64,000 bases of DNA from Sphingobacterium faecium (GTDB lineage: Bacteria > Bacteroidota > Bacteroidia > Sphingobacteriales > Sphingobacteriaceae), in NCBI RefSeq assembly GCF_003054045.1, contig NZ_QBKH01000008.1:1-64000 (forward strand). Reading direction: 5' to 3'. Of this stretch, positions 42,974-51,936 are shown piece after piece (within the stretch, counting starts at the first letter, position 1; every line of letters starts with the position of its first letter). The notes beneath the pieces were generated by a model. The model was not told the DNA's origin. It did no database searches and saw only the letters and a program-made list of their open reading frames with translations. A program made the translations under genes and the position numbers.

Positions 42974-44329
42974 ATGTTGAAGCGATTAAAATCTTACAAG
43001 CCTTATTATTGGAGCACTTTTATACTGGCTGGTCCAGTAGTGATTTCTCAATTGGGTCATACCATGGTGCACATGGCTGATAGTGTTATTGTAGGGCACT
43101 TTGCCGGTACTATACCCTTGGCTGCGGTATCATTGGTCAATGCTGTTTTCATGATCGTCATGGTGATCGGACTAGGGATTGCATATGGTATCACACCATT
43201 GATCGCACAAGAAAACGGACGTGGCAATAAGGAAGAATGTGCCAAATTATTATCCAATAGTATTTGGATCAATGCTATAGCAGGAGTACTGTTGTTTTGC
43301 CTTGTTTATTTTGGGTCGATGTTGGCTATTGATCACTTAGACCAAGATCCTGCAGTTGTAAAAGAGGCAAAACCTTATTTACTAATATTAAGTTTATCGA
43401 TTTTACCTCTGATGATCTTTAGCGCCTTCAAGCAATTTGCAGAAGGATTAGGATTCACTAAGCAGGCGATGAACATCACCATATGGGGAAATGTACTTAA
43501 TATTATTTTAGCAGTCATTTTTGTTAAAGGTATGTTTGGTATCAAACCGATGGGGGTTAGTGGAGTAGGGTACAGTACGTTGATCGACCGTGTTATGATG
43601 ATGGTAGTTATGCTATTTTACGTCATGAAATCTTCTTATTTTGAGCCTTACATCAGTAAGTTTAAACTTTGGGCAGTTGATCTCATTCGTGTTCGAAAAA
43701 TATTGAAAATTGGGGCACCTGTGGCGATGCAATATGTGTTTGAAATTGGCGCATTTGCCGGCGCTTCACTCATCGCTGGTACAATTGGTGCCGTAGAGCA
43801 AGCTTCTCATCAAGTTGCTATTCAGCTGGCTGCGATGACCTATATGATGGCTAGTGGAATTGCTGCTGCTGCAACAATTAAGACAGGAAATAGCTTTGGT
43901 AACAAAAATTTCTTTCGACTACAGCGTTTCGCAGTTTCATCTTATCAACTGGTTTTGATCTTTATGACCTTGACAGCATCTATTTTTGCCATCTTTAATA
44001 ATTATCTGCCTTTTATCTTTACAAAGGATATGGCAGTAGTCACAATTGCTTCACACCTGTTAATTATAGCCGGATTATTTCAACTATTTGATGGAACTCA
44101 GGTAGTCGGTTTGGGCGTGTTGAGGGGTATGGGTGATGTCAATATTCCGACCTTAATCACCTTTATTGCTTATTGGATCATTGGATTACCGAGTGGTTAT
44201 TTTATGGGTGTTCATTTAGGAATGGGAGTTGAGGGTATCTGGTATGGTTTGACCATGGGTTTATTAACCTCTTCCATATTGCTATATTGGCGTTACCGTA
44301 TTGTTATTCAAAAACATTTGAATTCTTAA
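42974..44329 (+). CDS. MATE-family multidrug/toxin exporter
   Basis: A 451-residue protein with twelve hydrophobic segments in two related halves. NorM-type features are LAGPVVISQLGHTMVHMADSVIVGHFAG in segment 1 and GAPVAMQYVFEIGAFAGASLIAG opening the second half. Such proteins expel cationic drugs or metabolites in exchange for Na+ or H+. The substrate is not predictable. It has a promoter and terminator of its own. Confidence 0.93.
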   Translation: MLKRLKSYKPYYWSTFILAGPVVISQLGHTMVHMADSVIVGHFAGTIPLAAVSLVNAVFMIVMVIGLGIAYGITPLIAQENGRGNKEECAKLLSNSIWINAIAGVLLFCLVYFGSMLAIDHLDQDPAVVKEAKPYLLILSLSILPLMIFSAFKQFAEGLGFTKQAMNITIWGNVLNIILAVIFVKGMFGIKPMGVSGVGYSTLIDRVMMMVVMLFYVMKSSYFEPYISKFKLWAVDLIRVRKILKIGAPVAMQYVFEIGAFAGASLIAGTIGAVEQASHQVAIQLAAMTYMMASGIAAAATIKTGNSFGNKNFFRLQRFAVSSYQLVLIFMTLTASIFAIFNNYLPFIFTKDMAVVTIASHLLIIAGLFQLFDGTQVVGLGVLRGMGDVNIPTLITFIAYWIIGLPSGYFMGVHLGMGVEGIWYGLTMGLLTSSILLYWRYRIVIQKHLNS

Positions 44330-44349
44330 CACAAGCATATTTTAGACAT

Positions 44350-44390
44350 AAAAAAATCCTTCTCTATATTTACAGAGAAGGATTTTTTTA
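44350..44390. terminator. bidirectional terminator between MATE and E2 genes
   Basis: A perfect fifteen-pair stem (44351-44365 with 44374-44388) that includes A/T runs at its foot and an eight-base loop. It serves both converging genes. Confidence 0.9.
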
Positions 44391-44403
44391 TGTTGCGTTG
44401 CGC

Positions 44404-45789
44404 TTATATTTCGCGATTGATATCCCAATTTTCTAAATAGTCGGCGACCCTTTTTAAGAATGTACCACCTAAAGCACCATCAATGACCCTATGATCATAC
44501 GATAGGGACAGGTACATCATTTGTCTGATACCAATGAGGTCACCATGTTCAGTTTCGATAACTGCAGGTTTCTTTTTAATCGTCCCTACAGCTAAGATCG
44601 CTGCTTGAGGTTGATTGATGATAGGAGTACCCATAATATTGCCAAAAGCACCGATATTAGTAAAGGTAAACGTACCTCCTTGCGTATCATCTGGTTTTAA
44701 TTTATTAGCGCGTGAACGATTAGCCAGATCATTGACCGATTTGCTAAGTCCTACTAAACTTAATTGATCGGCATTTTTAATCACAGGAACGATTAAATTT
44801 CCATTAGGCAGCGCTGCTGCCATTCCGATATTGATATTTTTCTTTTTGATGATGTGATTACCATCAACAGAAACATTGACCATTGGGAAATCCTTTAATG
44901 CTTTAGCAATGGCTTCAATAAAAATGGGAGTGAAGGTAATATTTTCACCATCTCTCTTTTTATAGATTTCCTTTGCCTTATTGCGCCAGTTAACCAAATT
45001 GGTTACATCAGCTTCAACAAATGAGCATACATGTGGCGAAGTCTGTACACTTTTAACCATATGATCTGCAATCAACTTACGCATACGGTCCATCTCGATG
45101 ATTTCATCTCCGCCGGAATTGATTGTATGTGCTGTCTCAACTGGTGCAGCAGCATATTCCTCTTTTTTCTCTACACGAGCAGTGGTTGTTGTTGGACTAG
45201 TATTGGTTTGAGCAGAAGCAGTTTGTTGTTTTTTGCTTGCTACATACTTTAAAATATCTTCTTTTGTAACACGACCATCCGATCCACTACCTGCCACTTG
45301 ATCTAACTCCTGCTGGCTTAAGCCTTCGTGGGATGCTATATTTTTGACCAATGGGGAATAAAATCTAATTCCACTATGAATGCTAGATTGATGATTTTCT
45401 AGCGTAGGTTGAATTTGATTTAAACCAGGTATTTCAATCTTTTTATCCTCGATCTGTATGGTTGTTGGCGTAACCTCGATCTGGTTAACGATGGTTTCTG
45501 AAGTTTGTTCCGCATTTGATGGGATAGTCTCTTCCACACTATGTTCACCCTCGATCTCAATAATAGCGATTATATCACCCACCTGTGCAACTTGATCGAT
45601 TGAAAAAAGTTGTTCTTTTAATATTCCTTTTACTGGAGAAGGCACATCGGAGTCTACTTTGTCGGTTGCGATTTCTAACACTGCTTCATCTTCGCTAATG
45701 GTATCACCTGGTTGTTTTAACCATTTTGTTACAGTAGCTTCAGATACACTTTCCCCCATTTTAGGAAGTAATAATTTATATAATGCCAT
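44404..45789 (-). CDS. 2-oxoacid dehydrogenase complex E2 (dihydrolipoamide acyltransferase)
   Basis: A 461-residue protein with the three E2 parts. The lipoyl domain (1-78) carries the lipoylated Lys44 in EIATDKVDSDVPSP. A Thr/Glu/Ile-rich linker and the peripheral subunit-binding domain (SPLVKNIASHEGLSQQELDQVAGSGSDGRVTKEDIL, about 144-180) follow. The catalytic domain has the active-site motif YDHRVIDGALGG. It transfers an acyl group to CoA. The DKVDSDV lipoyl site and gene isolation fit a branched-chain or general 2-oxoacid E2 rather than the usual pyruvate complex, but this is not certain. E1 and E3 genes are not nearby. Confidence 0.93.
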   Translation of the reverse strand: MALYKLLLPKMGESVSEATVTKWLKQPGDTISEDEAVLEIATDKVDSDVPSPVKGILKEQLFSIDQVAQVGDIIAIIEIEGEHSVEETIPSNAEQTSETIVNQIEVTPTTIQIEDKKIEIPGLNQIQPTLENHQSSIHSGIRFYSPLVKNIASHEGLSQQELDQVAGSGSDGRVTKEDILKYVASKKQQTASAQTNTSPTTTTARVEKKEEYAAAPVETAHTINSGGDEIIEMDRMRKLIADHMVKSVQTSPHVCSFVEADVTNLVNWRNKAKEIYKKRDGENITFTPIFIEAIAKALKDFPMVNVSVDGNHIIKKKNINIGMAAALPNGNLIVPVIKNADQLSLVGLSKSVNDLANRSRANKLKPDDTQGGTFTFTNIGAFGNIMGTPIINQPQAAILAVGTIKKKPAVIETEHGDLIGIRQMMYLSLSYDHRVIDGALGGTFLKRVADYLENWDINREI

Positions 45790-45838
45790 AATAATTCAAC
45801 TGCAATCCTTTTAAATACTAAGTTAGTTATTTTAAGGT

Positions 45839-45863
45839 TTATATTTTACAAAGTAAAATATAA
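45839..45863. repeat. AT-only hairpin downstream of cinA
   Basis: TTATATTTTAC (45839-45849) and GTAAAATATAA (45853-45863) are perfect inverted copies around a three-base loop. It lies between the cinA stop and the E2 start. Without a T-run on the minus strand its terminator role is doubtful. Confidence 0.4.
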
Positions 45864-45896
45864 TTTTTGATAAATCAACTTTTGCGGAATAATATT

Positions 45897-47159
45897 TTAC
45901 AAACTAATGCCTATCTGATGCTCTTTGACTAGAAGTTGCCAAAGCATGAAAAGAGCCAATTGTCTTGTTCGTTCTATATTAATTGTTCTGTCATTTTGAA
46001 ATTGAAACTTCTGAGTTATGGTTTCCCTTTCACCTGCCACAGCGACCCATACTGTACCTACAGGTTTGTCTATGGTACCACCACCCGGGCCAGCAATACC
46101 ACTTGTAGAGATGGCATAATTTGTATCAAATTTCTTTTTGGCACCTTCCGCCATTTCTATTACCGTCTGTTCACTCACAGCACCGTATTGAAGTAGCGTT
46201 TCTTCCCTGACACCTAAAAGCTGTTGTTTTAATTTGTTTGAATAAGGTATAGTACCACCCACATACATCGCGCTACAACCAGCAATAGCGGTGATCATAG
46301 CCGCCAAGCTACCTCCAGTACAACTTTCTGCGGTGGTCAATGTTAAGTTGAGACCAATGAATTTTTGGATTAAAAATTCTTCTATAGTCGTGTCGTAGTT
46401 TGCAATAACATGATCTGCAAGTCTATGGATGATCTGTTCAGCATAATATTTGGTGCTGGCTGTTATTGCTTCTTGATCCGATCCTTTGCCCGAAAGACGA
46501 AGTCTCACAAATGTCAATGTTGGCAAGTAAGCCAATTTTATAGATGCGGGCAATTCAGATTCTATATCAGCAATTTTTTCAGCCAGGTATGATTCTCCGA
46601 TCCCACCAACAATAATGTTTTCCTGTGAAAGAAAGATTGTATGATCTTGTTGTGTAAGTCGTGGTAATATTTGGGTATTCATTAAATGCTTCATTTCAAA
46701 AGGAACACCTGGCATAAAGATATAGGTGGTGCTTTCCTTTTTCATGAGCATTCCGGGTGCTGTACCATATTGATTAAATAAGACTGTACAGCCTTCCAAA
46801 ACATCTGCCTGTTGTCTGTTTATTTCCAACATCGTTCTCCCTCGTGATTCGAAAAATTGAGTTACATGCTGTAATACCGCTTGATCACGTCGCAAATGTG
46901 TGTCAAAATATTTTGCTGCAGTCTGCTTGGTTATATCGTCTTTAGTCGGTCCTAATCCTCCTGTGATGAGCACGAGGTCTACTTGATTTTGACTATCGGA
47001 TAACGCATTTAAGATGGCATCATCTTGATCCGATATCGAACGAATTTGTGAGACGGCAATGTTATGGATATGGAGCTGAGTTGCGATCCACGCTGAATTG
47101 GTATCTACAATTTGACCAATTAAAATTTCATCCCCTATAGTTATGATATGTGCTTTCAT
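45897..47159 (-). CDS. cinA: CinA-family nicotinamide-nucleotide amidohydrolase
   Basis: A 420-residue protein with an N-terminal MoCF-like domain (ITIGDEILIGQIVDTNSAWIA, VLITGGLGPTKDDITKQ) and a C-terminal CinA domain (TAESCTGGSLAAMITAIAGCSAMYVGG, SGIAGPGGGTIDKPVGTVWVAV). The C-terminal domain deamidates nicotinamide mononucleotide in NAD salvage, and the N-terminal domain is linked to ADP-ribose pyrophosphatase activity in other species. Length is normal for the two-domain form. Confidence 0.95.
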   Translation of the reverse strand: MKAHIITIGDEILIGQIVDTNSAWIATQLHIHNIAVSQIRSISDQDDAILNALSDSQNQVDLVLITGGLGPTKDDITKQTAAKYFDTHLRRDQAVLQHVTQFFESRGRTMLEINRQQADVLEGCTVLFNQYGTAPGMLMKKESTTYIFMPGVPFEMKHLMNTQILPRLTQQDHTIFLSQENIIVGGIGESYLAEKIADIESELPASIKLAYLPTLTFVRLRLSGKGSDQEAITASTKYYAEQIIHRLADHVIANYDTTIEEFLIQKFIGLNLTLTTAESCTGGSLAAMITAIAGCSAMYVGGTIPYSNKLKQQLLGVREETLLQYGAVSEQTVIEMAEGAKKKFDTNYAISTSGIAGPGGGTIDKPVGTVWVAVAGERETITQKFQFQNDRTINIERTRQLALFMLWQLLVKEHQIGISL

Positions 47160-47233
47160 GGATATCTAATAAATCCGTATATAAGTTAAATCGCAAAAGC
47201 TACGAAATTTTGTTGAACCTTGGTGCTTTACAA

Positions 47234-47262
47234 TAAAAAAAGCAGTTATTAATAATAACTGC
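47234..47262 (-). terminator. lptD terminator overlapping the stop codon
   Basis: On the minus strand GCAGTTATT pairs with AATAACTGC around a three-base loop (arms 47254-47262 and 47242-47250), followed by seven T residues. The stop codon of the lptD-like gene lies inside the hairpin. Confidence 0.8.
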
Positions 47263-49906
47263 CTCCTGAACTATTTCTTTTCGAAAGTTTCAAATCTTGT
47301 AGGATGGAAGATTTGGCCCTGATCGTAAAATTGTAACTTTGATATCTTCCAAATGGTGTCCATCCAATCGCGATATCCCAACAGTGAAGATCCCTATAAA
47401 TATTGAACTGTGTCAATGTGATTTCCTTTGCTTTTAAATCAAAACCTGAATTAAAGGTAACCTTCCACTTGGGAGTTAGGCTGACATCACCATGTATATT
47501 GACTGTACTTGTAATGGTAGAAACTTGACCAGGTTTAGAATATTGGAAGCTAAATGATCCTGCTAAATTCCAAGGAATACTGAAATTGACAAATGCATTT
47601 GGATCAGCACTGATGCGCGATAAAGCTTGTGCCTGCTCTGGTGTCATGTTACTACCAATCTGACTACGCAAAGAATCAATATTATTATTTCTATTTTTGG
47701 CAGCTTTAGGGTTGAGACTATAATCAAAGGATAATCCGAAGTTAGTTAAACGAGCAAGTTTACCCTCATTAATGACATATTTATTATAGCGTTGGCCAGC
47801 TTGATCGATGGCATATGGATCTAATGTACCATTGAAATTGACATTTATCTTTTCGCCGAATAATGCTGTTCTACCAGAAAAGTTAAGCGGTGATAATTTC
47901 ATGGAATCAGCCACAAAATTATAATTTCCACTTATAGATAAGCCTTGAAGTAAAGGAACTTTTTTAAACCCACCATCCGTTGTATCAGACTTGCTTTTTA
48001 TTTTTGCTTCGATATTATTATCTACGGAAAAACCAATTCCCATGGATTTCCCAGCAGATGGAGAACCATAGACGTTATCCTGAAAAATAGAATAATTGTT
48101 GATCATTCCATATTGATCGACATAATTTTTGTAAAATCCATACATCGCGTCTGAGAAGTCTGGTCTATAGTTAATATTGACCGACGGCGTGATGACATGT
48201 CTTATGGCTTGAATTTTACCGATTTTCGGATACATACCATAAATTTTGGTGGATAATCCTGTTGATACAGAGTAATCGTATGCTCTTCTAAATCCTTGTA
48301 CAGTATCCTTCACAGCAACATAGCCTTCTTTCGTATTTTCCATACGTTGACGTGTACTTTGTAAATACCATCTTTCGGTATAATTCACGCTTGTATTAAA
48401 CTGAAAATACTTGAATGCATTTAAAGATAGACTGATCGGAATATTATGTTGAAAACCGTTTGTAAATTGTTTTAAAGTTTGTTTTGTAAATAAGGTTGAA
48501 TCACCTGTATTTAACGTGTTTGTTCCTTGCAAGCTGTAACCGACATTGATGCGCTGATACCATTTTTGTTCATCTACACGGTCTTTTGAATCAAAAGGAT
48601 TGAAAGAAGAAACGTTTAAACTAAAATTAGGCAATTGCAAGTAAACATTCCCTGTACTCATATCCTGACGGTGACTCAGACTGGAAGTAAAATTTACTTT
48701 TCCATCGGCAAATACTTTACCATAACTGATGGAAGAAGACATATTGTTTTTAGTGATATCATTATAGGTATTGGTACCGTTTGCACCCGTATTTCTAAAA
48801 TAAGATCCTGTTCCAAAATTGACATTAGCAGAGAAAGATGTCCCTGGATTTGCTTCTTGACGTTGTGTATGGTTCCATGTGACATTAAAATCTTTATTCG
48901 TACCATAGTTATCGGTTCCTTCCACACCGGCTTTTGTGGAAGCATAGCGGATATTGAATCCACCATTATATTTATAATTTACAGTATATCGGGTATTGAT
49001 GGAAGCTTCCCAAGATCCCTTAGAATATAAACTTCCTCGTACTTCACTATCCCAATAATCATTGAATGCTAAGTACCAACCGATATCACGCATCGCAAAA
49101 CCACGGGTATAGTCTTCTCCAAAAGATGGGAATAAGAATCCCGAAGATCTTTTGTCCGGTTTAGGGAAAAAAGCAAATGGGAAACCAATAAACTTGAGCG
49201 GTATATTTTGCAATACGAGGTAAGAAGGTCCTGCGATGATCTGATTCTTGGTCACGATCCCTTTGCTGAGGAAAATTCCAAAATGTGTATGGGGCTCAGG
49301 AAGATTACAAGTACTGTATAGACCATGGTACAAAGACATTTCATCGTATAAGTTTTTACGTACTACCTTTGCTTGGATGAATCCTCCTTCTACATCGGTC
49401 ATGATTCCATAGGTATTACCCTCTTGTTTCTCATAATCGTATAACAGAGAGTCTACTGTCTTAGGACTTTCAGCACCCGTCATCACAATAGGACGGCCGA
49501 CATATTTGCCATTATGGTCGATCACACCTGAAGCAAATATTTGCTTTTTATTTCGATCTAATCGAATATAATCTGCAGATAGTTCAAAATCTTGGTATTT
49601 AACCTTAGCCCCTTTGTACAAGTGACTTATGTTTTTATCGACTTCAGTACGCTGTGAATCACGAGCGATAATACTAACTTCCGCCTGTAATCCGCCTTTA
49701 TTTTTGGTACTGTCTTTGTTTATTAGGGTGGAGTCTCGTTTCACACGAATGGAGTCAGGAGTTCCTATGACCGAAACAGAATCTTTTAGATTCTTTGACG
49801 TTGTCTTTACGGGAGTTTTATCTTGCGAAAATGCTGAAAAAACACTTAGCGAAAGAATAAGAAATATGGTTAAAATGTGTGTTAACGACTTCAAAATTAA
49901 AGACAA
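47249..49906 (-). CDS. lptD: LptD-like outer-membrane LPS assembly protein
   Basis: An 885-residue protein with a signal peptide ending AFSQ. An OstA/LptA-like N-terminal region (VKYQDFELSADYIRLDRNKKQIFASGVIDHNG; DSLLYDYEKQEGNTYGIMTDVEGGFI) precedes a large barrel. YSTCNLPEPHTHF and KFIGFPFAFFPKPDKRSSGFLFPSFGEDY are typical of the Bacteroidota LptD form. It inserts lipopolysaccharide in the outer leaflet. No ATG exists near the start. An in-frame stop lies just before the TTG at 49906. The TTG at 49894 would give MKSLTHILTIF, a better signal-peptide start, so either is possible. Confidence 0.9.
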   Translation of the reverse strand: MSLILKSLTHILTIFLILSLSVFSAFSQDKTPVKTTSKNLKDSVSVIGTPDSIRVKRDSTLINKDSTKNKGGLQAEVSIIARDSQRTEVDKNISHLYKGAKVKYQDFELSADYIRLDRNKKQIFASGVIDHNGKYVGRPIVMTGAESPKTVDSLLYDYEKQEGNTYGIMTDVEGGFIQAKVVRKNLYDEMSLYHGLYSTCNLPEPHTHFGIFLSKGIVTKNQIIAGPSYLVLQNIPLKFIGFPFAFFPKPDKRSSGFLFPSFGEDYTRGFAMRDIGWYLAFNDYWDSEVRGSLYSKGSWEASINTRYTVNYKYNGGFNIRYASTKAGVEGTDNYGTNKDFNVTWNHTQRQEANPGTSFSANVNFGTGSYFRNTGANGTNTYNDITKNNMSSSISYGKVFADGKVNFTSSLSHRQDMSTGNVYLQLPNFSLNVSSFNPFDSKDRVDEQKWYQRINVGYSLQGTNTLNTGDSTLFTKQTLKQFTNGFQHNIPISLSLNAFKYFQFNTSVNYTERWYLQSTRQRMENTKEGYVAVKDTVQGFRRAYDYSVSTGLSTKIYGMYPKIGKIQAIRHVITPSVNINYRPDFSDAMYGFYKNYVDQYGMINNYSIFQDNVYGSPSAGKSMGIGFSVDNNIEAKIKSKSDTTDGGFKKVPLLQGLSISGNYNFVADSMKLSPLNFSGRTALFGEKINVNFNGTLDPYAIDQAGQRYNKYVINEGKLARLTNFGLSFDYSLNPKAAKNRNNNIDSLRSQIGSNMTPEQAQALSRISADPNAFVNFSIPWNLAGSFSFQYSKPGQVSTITSTVNIHGDVSLTPKWKVTFNSGFDLKAKEITLTQFNIYRDLHCWDIAIGWTPFGRYQSYNFTIRAKSSILQDLKLSKRNSSGGSYY

Positions 49907-49942
49907 ATGTTATTTTTGTAAAAAAATTAAACTAAGCTTGAC

Positions 49943-49950
49943 AAAATTAG
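49943..49950 (-). promoter_or_regulatory. -7 element of lptD
   Basis: TAATTTTG on the minus strand is an exact -7 match about 36 bases before the TTG at 49906. Confidence 0.4.
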
Positions 49951-49997
49951 TCAAAAACAAATAGAAATTGACGTTTTTTAACGAGATTAACATTTTC

Positions 49998-50005
49998 TAT
50001 TTTTG
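49998..50005 (+). promoter_or_regulatory. -7 element of the amidase gene
   Basis: TATTTTTG is an exact -7 match. Transcription would start near 50012, about 50 bases before the amidase ATG. An upstream TTG is at 49969-49971, a longer spacing than usual. Confidence 0.45.
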
Positions 50006-50063
50006 TAGCACAATATTACTCATTACATTTTGTTATTAAATTACAGAAATTAAAAAAATATAC

Positions 50064-50882
50064 ATGAAATCAGATTTGAATATTAGAAAGCGGAAATTTA
50101 TATTTTTTTTAGCCCCGGCGATTTTATTATTTATGGTTTTGACCAGTGCTACGCCTCCACAAACAAACGCTACCCCACCACCACAAGCTTATCAAATTAG
50201 AACAATTGTTATTGATGCAGGTCATGGAGGGCGAGATTCGGGAGCAAAGGGTTCACGTTCTTTAGAAAAAAACATTGCTTTGGACGTAGCATTGAAATTG
50301 GGAAAGGAACTTGAGCGACAGTTACCAGGTGTGCGTGTCATGTTTACTAGACGAACAGATGAGTTTATTGATTTATATAAGCGTATTCGTATGGCTAATG
50401 CCGCAAAAGCGGATATATTTATTTCTATCCACTGCAACTCGGCTCCAGGAGGCTCTTCTAGAGGAACAGAGACGATCGTATCTGGATCACACCGCTTAGG
50501 TGAGCAGACTGCCGCAATTCGTGAGAATGCCTCGCTACTATTAGAGGAAAATTATAAAGAAAATTATCAAGGATTTGACCCCAAAGATCCTGAAAGTTAT
50601 ATCATCTTCTCTTTGATGAAAAATCAATATCGTGAGAAGAGTATCAAGTTGGCCAATCTGATGCAACAGGAATACGTAAAATCGGGTCGTGTAAGCCGGG
50701 GGATTTTAGAACAAGGACTAGCCGTCTTAGCAGAGGCCGGTATGCCTGCGGTTTTGACAGAAATAGGTTTTATGAATAATCGTACTGAAGAAGCTTTTAT
50801 GTTATCGGACGAAGGACAAGAACAGATCGTACAAAACTTAGTTGCAGCCATTAGTGCATTCAAAAAAAGTGTCGAACGATAA
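50064..50882 (+). CDS. N-acetylmuramoyl-L-alanine amidase (Amidase_3)
   Basis: A 272-residue protein with an N-terminal membrane/signal segment (about 10-30). The zinc-amidase motifs are intact: VIDAGHGGRDSG (first His), SLEKNIALDVA (Glu), FISIHCNSAP (second His) and VLTEIGFMNNRTEE (catalytic Glu). It cuts the bond between muramic acid and the peptide of peptidoglycan, acting at division or recycling in the periplasm. It lies opposite the lptD-like gene and 66 bases before a MlaD-like gene. Confidence 0.95.
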   Translation: MKSDLNIRKRKFIFFLAPAILLFMVLTSATPPQTNATPPPQAYQIRTIVIDAGHGGRDSGAKGSRSLEKNIALDVALKLGKELERQLPGVRVMFTRRTDEFIDLYKRIRMANAAKADIFISIHCNSAPGGSSRGTETIVSGSHRLGEQTAAIRENASLLLEENYKENYQGFDPKDPESYIIFSLMKNQYREKSIKLANLMQQEYVKSGRVSRGILEQGLAVLAEAGMPAVLTEIGFMNNRTEEAFMLSDEGQEQIVQNLVAAISAFKKSVER

Positions 50883-50948
50883 ACTTATTTGCATTTGTCT
50901 TGTTTAAATGATAAATTGAATTCATATAAAACTTAAGAAAATATTATT

Positions 50949-51896
50949 TTGAAAATATCAAACGAGACCAAAGTCGGAATTTTAACTGTAGTTGCAGTTG
51001 CATTATTGTTTATTGGGTATAGCTTTTTAAAGGGTAATGATGTATTTAGCAGTGACAATACATATTATACATCTTATCAATCTGTGGATGGTCTGACTGC
51101 CTCTAAACCCGTGTTGGTAAATGGATATCAAATTGGACGTGTGTCTAAAATGACCTTGCAGCCTGATGGTAGTATTTTGACACAATTTAAAATCAGTTCT
51201 GAATATAAGGTGCCCAAAAATACAATAGCACGAATAGCCAGTACGGATTTACTTGGTGGAAAAGCGATTGTATTTGATATGGGTAATAGTACAGAGTTGG
51301 CCAAGGATGGTGATATGTTAGCTTCAGGTATTCAGGCTAATATCATGGATAAAGTCGAACCCATACAGAAAAGGGTTGAAACCATCACCATAAAATTAGA
51401 TTCGGTATTAACAGTTGTCAATTCTGTATTGGACGATCAGTTTCAAGAAGACTTTAAGGAAAGTGTACATAGTATTTCAACATCTTTAAAAAATGTGGAG
51501 CTAATCACGAAAGATGTAGAGGGACTTGTGGGTTCGGAACGAAAAAGATTAACTACGATCATCTCTAATTTGGAGGTTATAACCAATACATTTAAAAATA
51601 ATAGCGGTCAGATCACAGCTATTATGTCCAATTTAAATACGGTAACAGATAAAGCTGCTAAGCTTGATTTCCAACAAACTATGGATAAAGCTAATACGGC
51701 TATGAGCGATTTTCAAACGATCGTAGATAAGATCAATAAGGGACAAGGCTCAATAGGCCTATTGATCAATGACGAGAAGCTGTATGATAATTTAAATAAT
51801 GCATCGCAAAGTTTAGATCATCTGATGAAAGATATTAAAGAAAAACCTGGGAAATATATTAAACTTTCCATCTTTGGAAAGAAGGGTGAGGAATAA
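50949..51896 (+). CDS. MCE/MlaD-family lipid-transport protein
   Basis: A 315-residue protein starting at a TTG codon. The conserved opening is MKISNETKVGILTVVAVALLF-like, with a single N-terminal membrane helix. No ATG gives this start, so TTG is well supported. The MCE domain covers about residues 38-115 (YQSVDGLTASKPVLVNGYQIGRVSKM), and a long helical region and the NKGQGSIGLLINDEKLYDNLN segment follow. MlaD-type proteins form hexamers that carry phospholipids between the membranes. Its ABC-transporter partners (MlaE/MlaF) are not in the window. Confidence 0.92.
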   Translation: MKISNETKVGILTVVAVALLFIGYSFLKGNDVFSSDNTYYTSYQSVDGLTASKPVLVNGYQIGRVSKMTLQPDGSILTQFKISSEYKVPKNTIARIASTDLLGGKAIVFDMGNSTELAKDGDMLASGIQANIMDKVEPIQKRVETITIKLDSVLTVVNSVLDDQFQEDFKESVHSISTSLKNVELITKDVEGLVGSERKRLTTIISNLEVITNTFKNNSGQITAIMSNLNTVTDKAAKLDFQQTMDKANTAMSDFQTIVDKINKGQGSIGLLINDEKLYDNLNNASQSLDHLMKDIKEKPGKYIKLSIFGKKGEE

Positions 51897-51897
51897 A

Positions 51898-51936
51898 ACA
51901 AACGGGCTCGAAATTATATCGAGCCCGTTTGTTATT
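51898..51936. terminator. bidirectional terminator between MCE and S9 peptidase genes
   Basis: A perfect eleven-pair stem (51900-51910 with 51920-51930, arms AAACGGGCTCG and CGAGCCCGTTT) with a nine-base loop between two converging genes. Confidence 0.8.

Noticed and set aside
48635..49030. A 131-codon open frame opposite the lptD-like gene
   Set aside because: It is antisense to the barrel-coding part of the lptD-like gene and has no independent support.
49911..49918. A TATTTTTG -7 match on the plus strand before the amidase gene
   Set aside because: It is about 150 bases before the amidase ATG and faces a better placed TATTTTTG at 49998. It lies near the start of the opposite gene and is probably a product of T-rich DNA.
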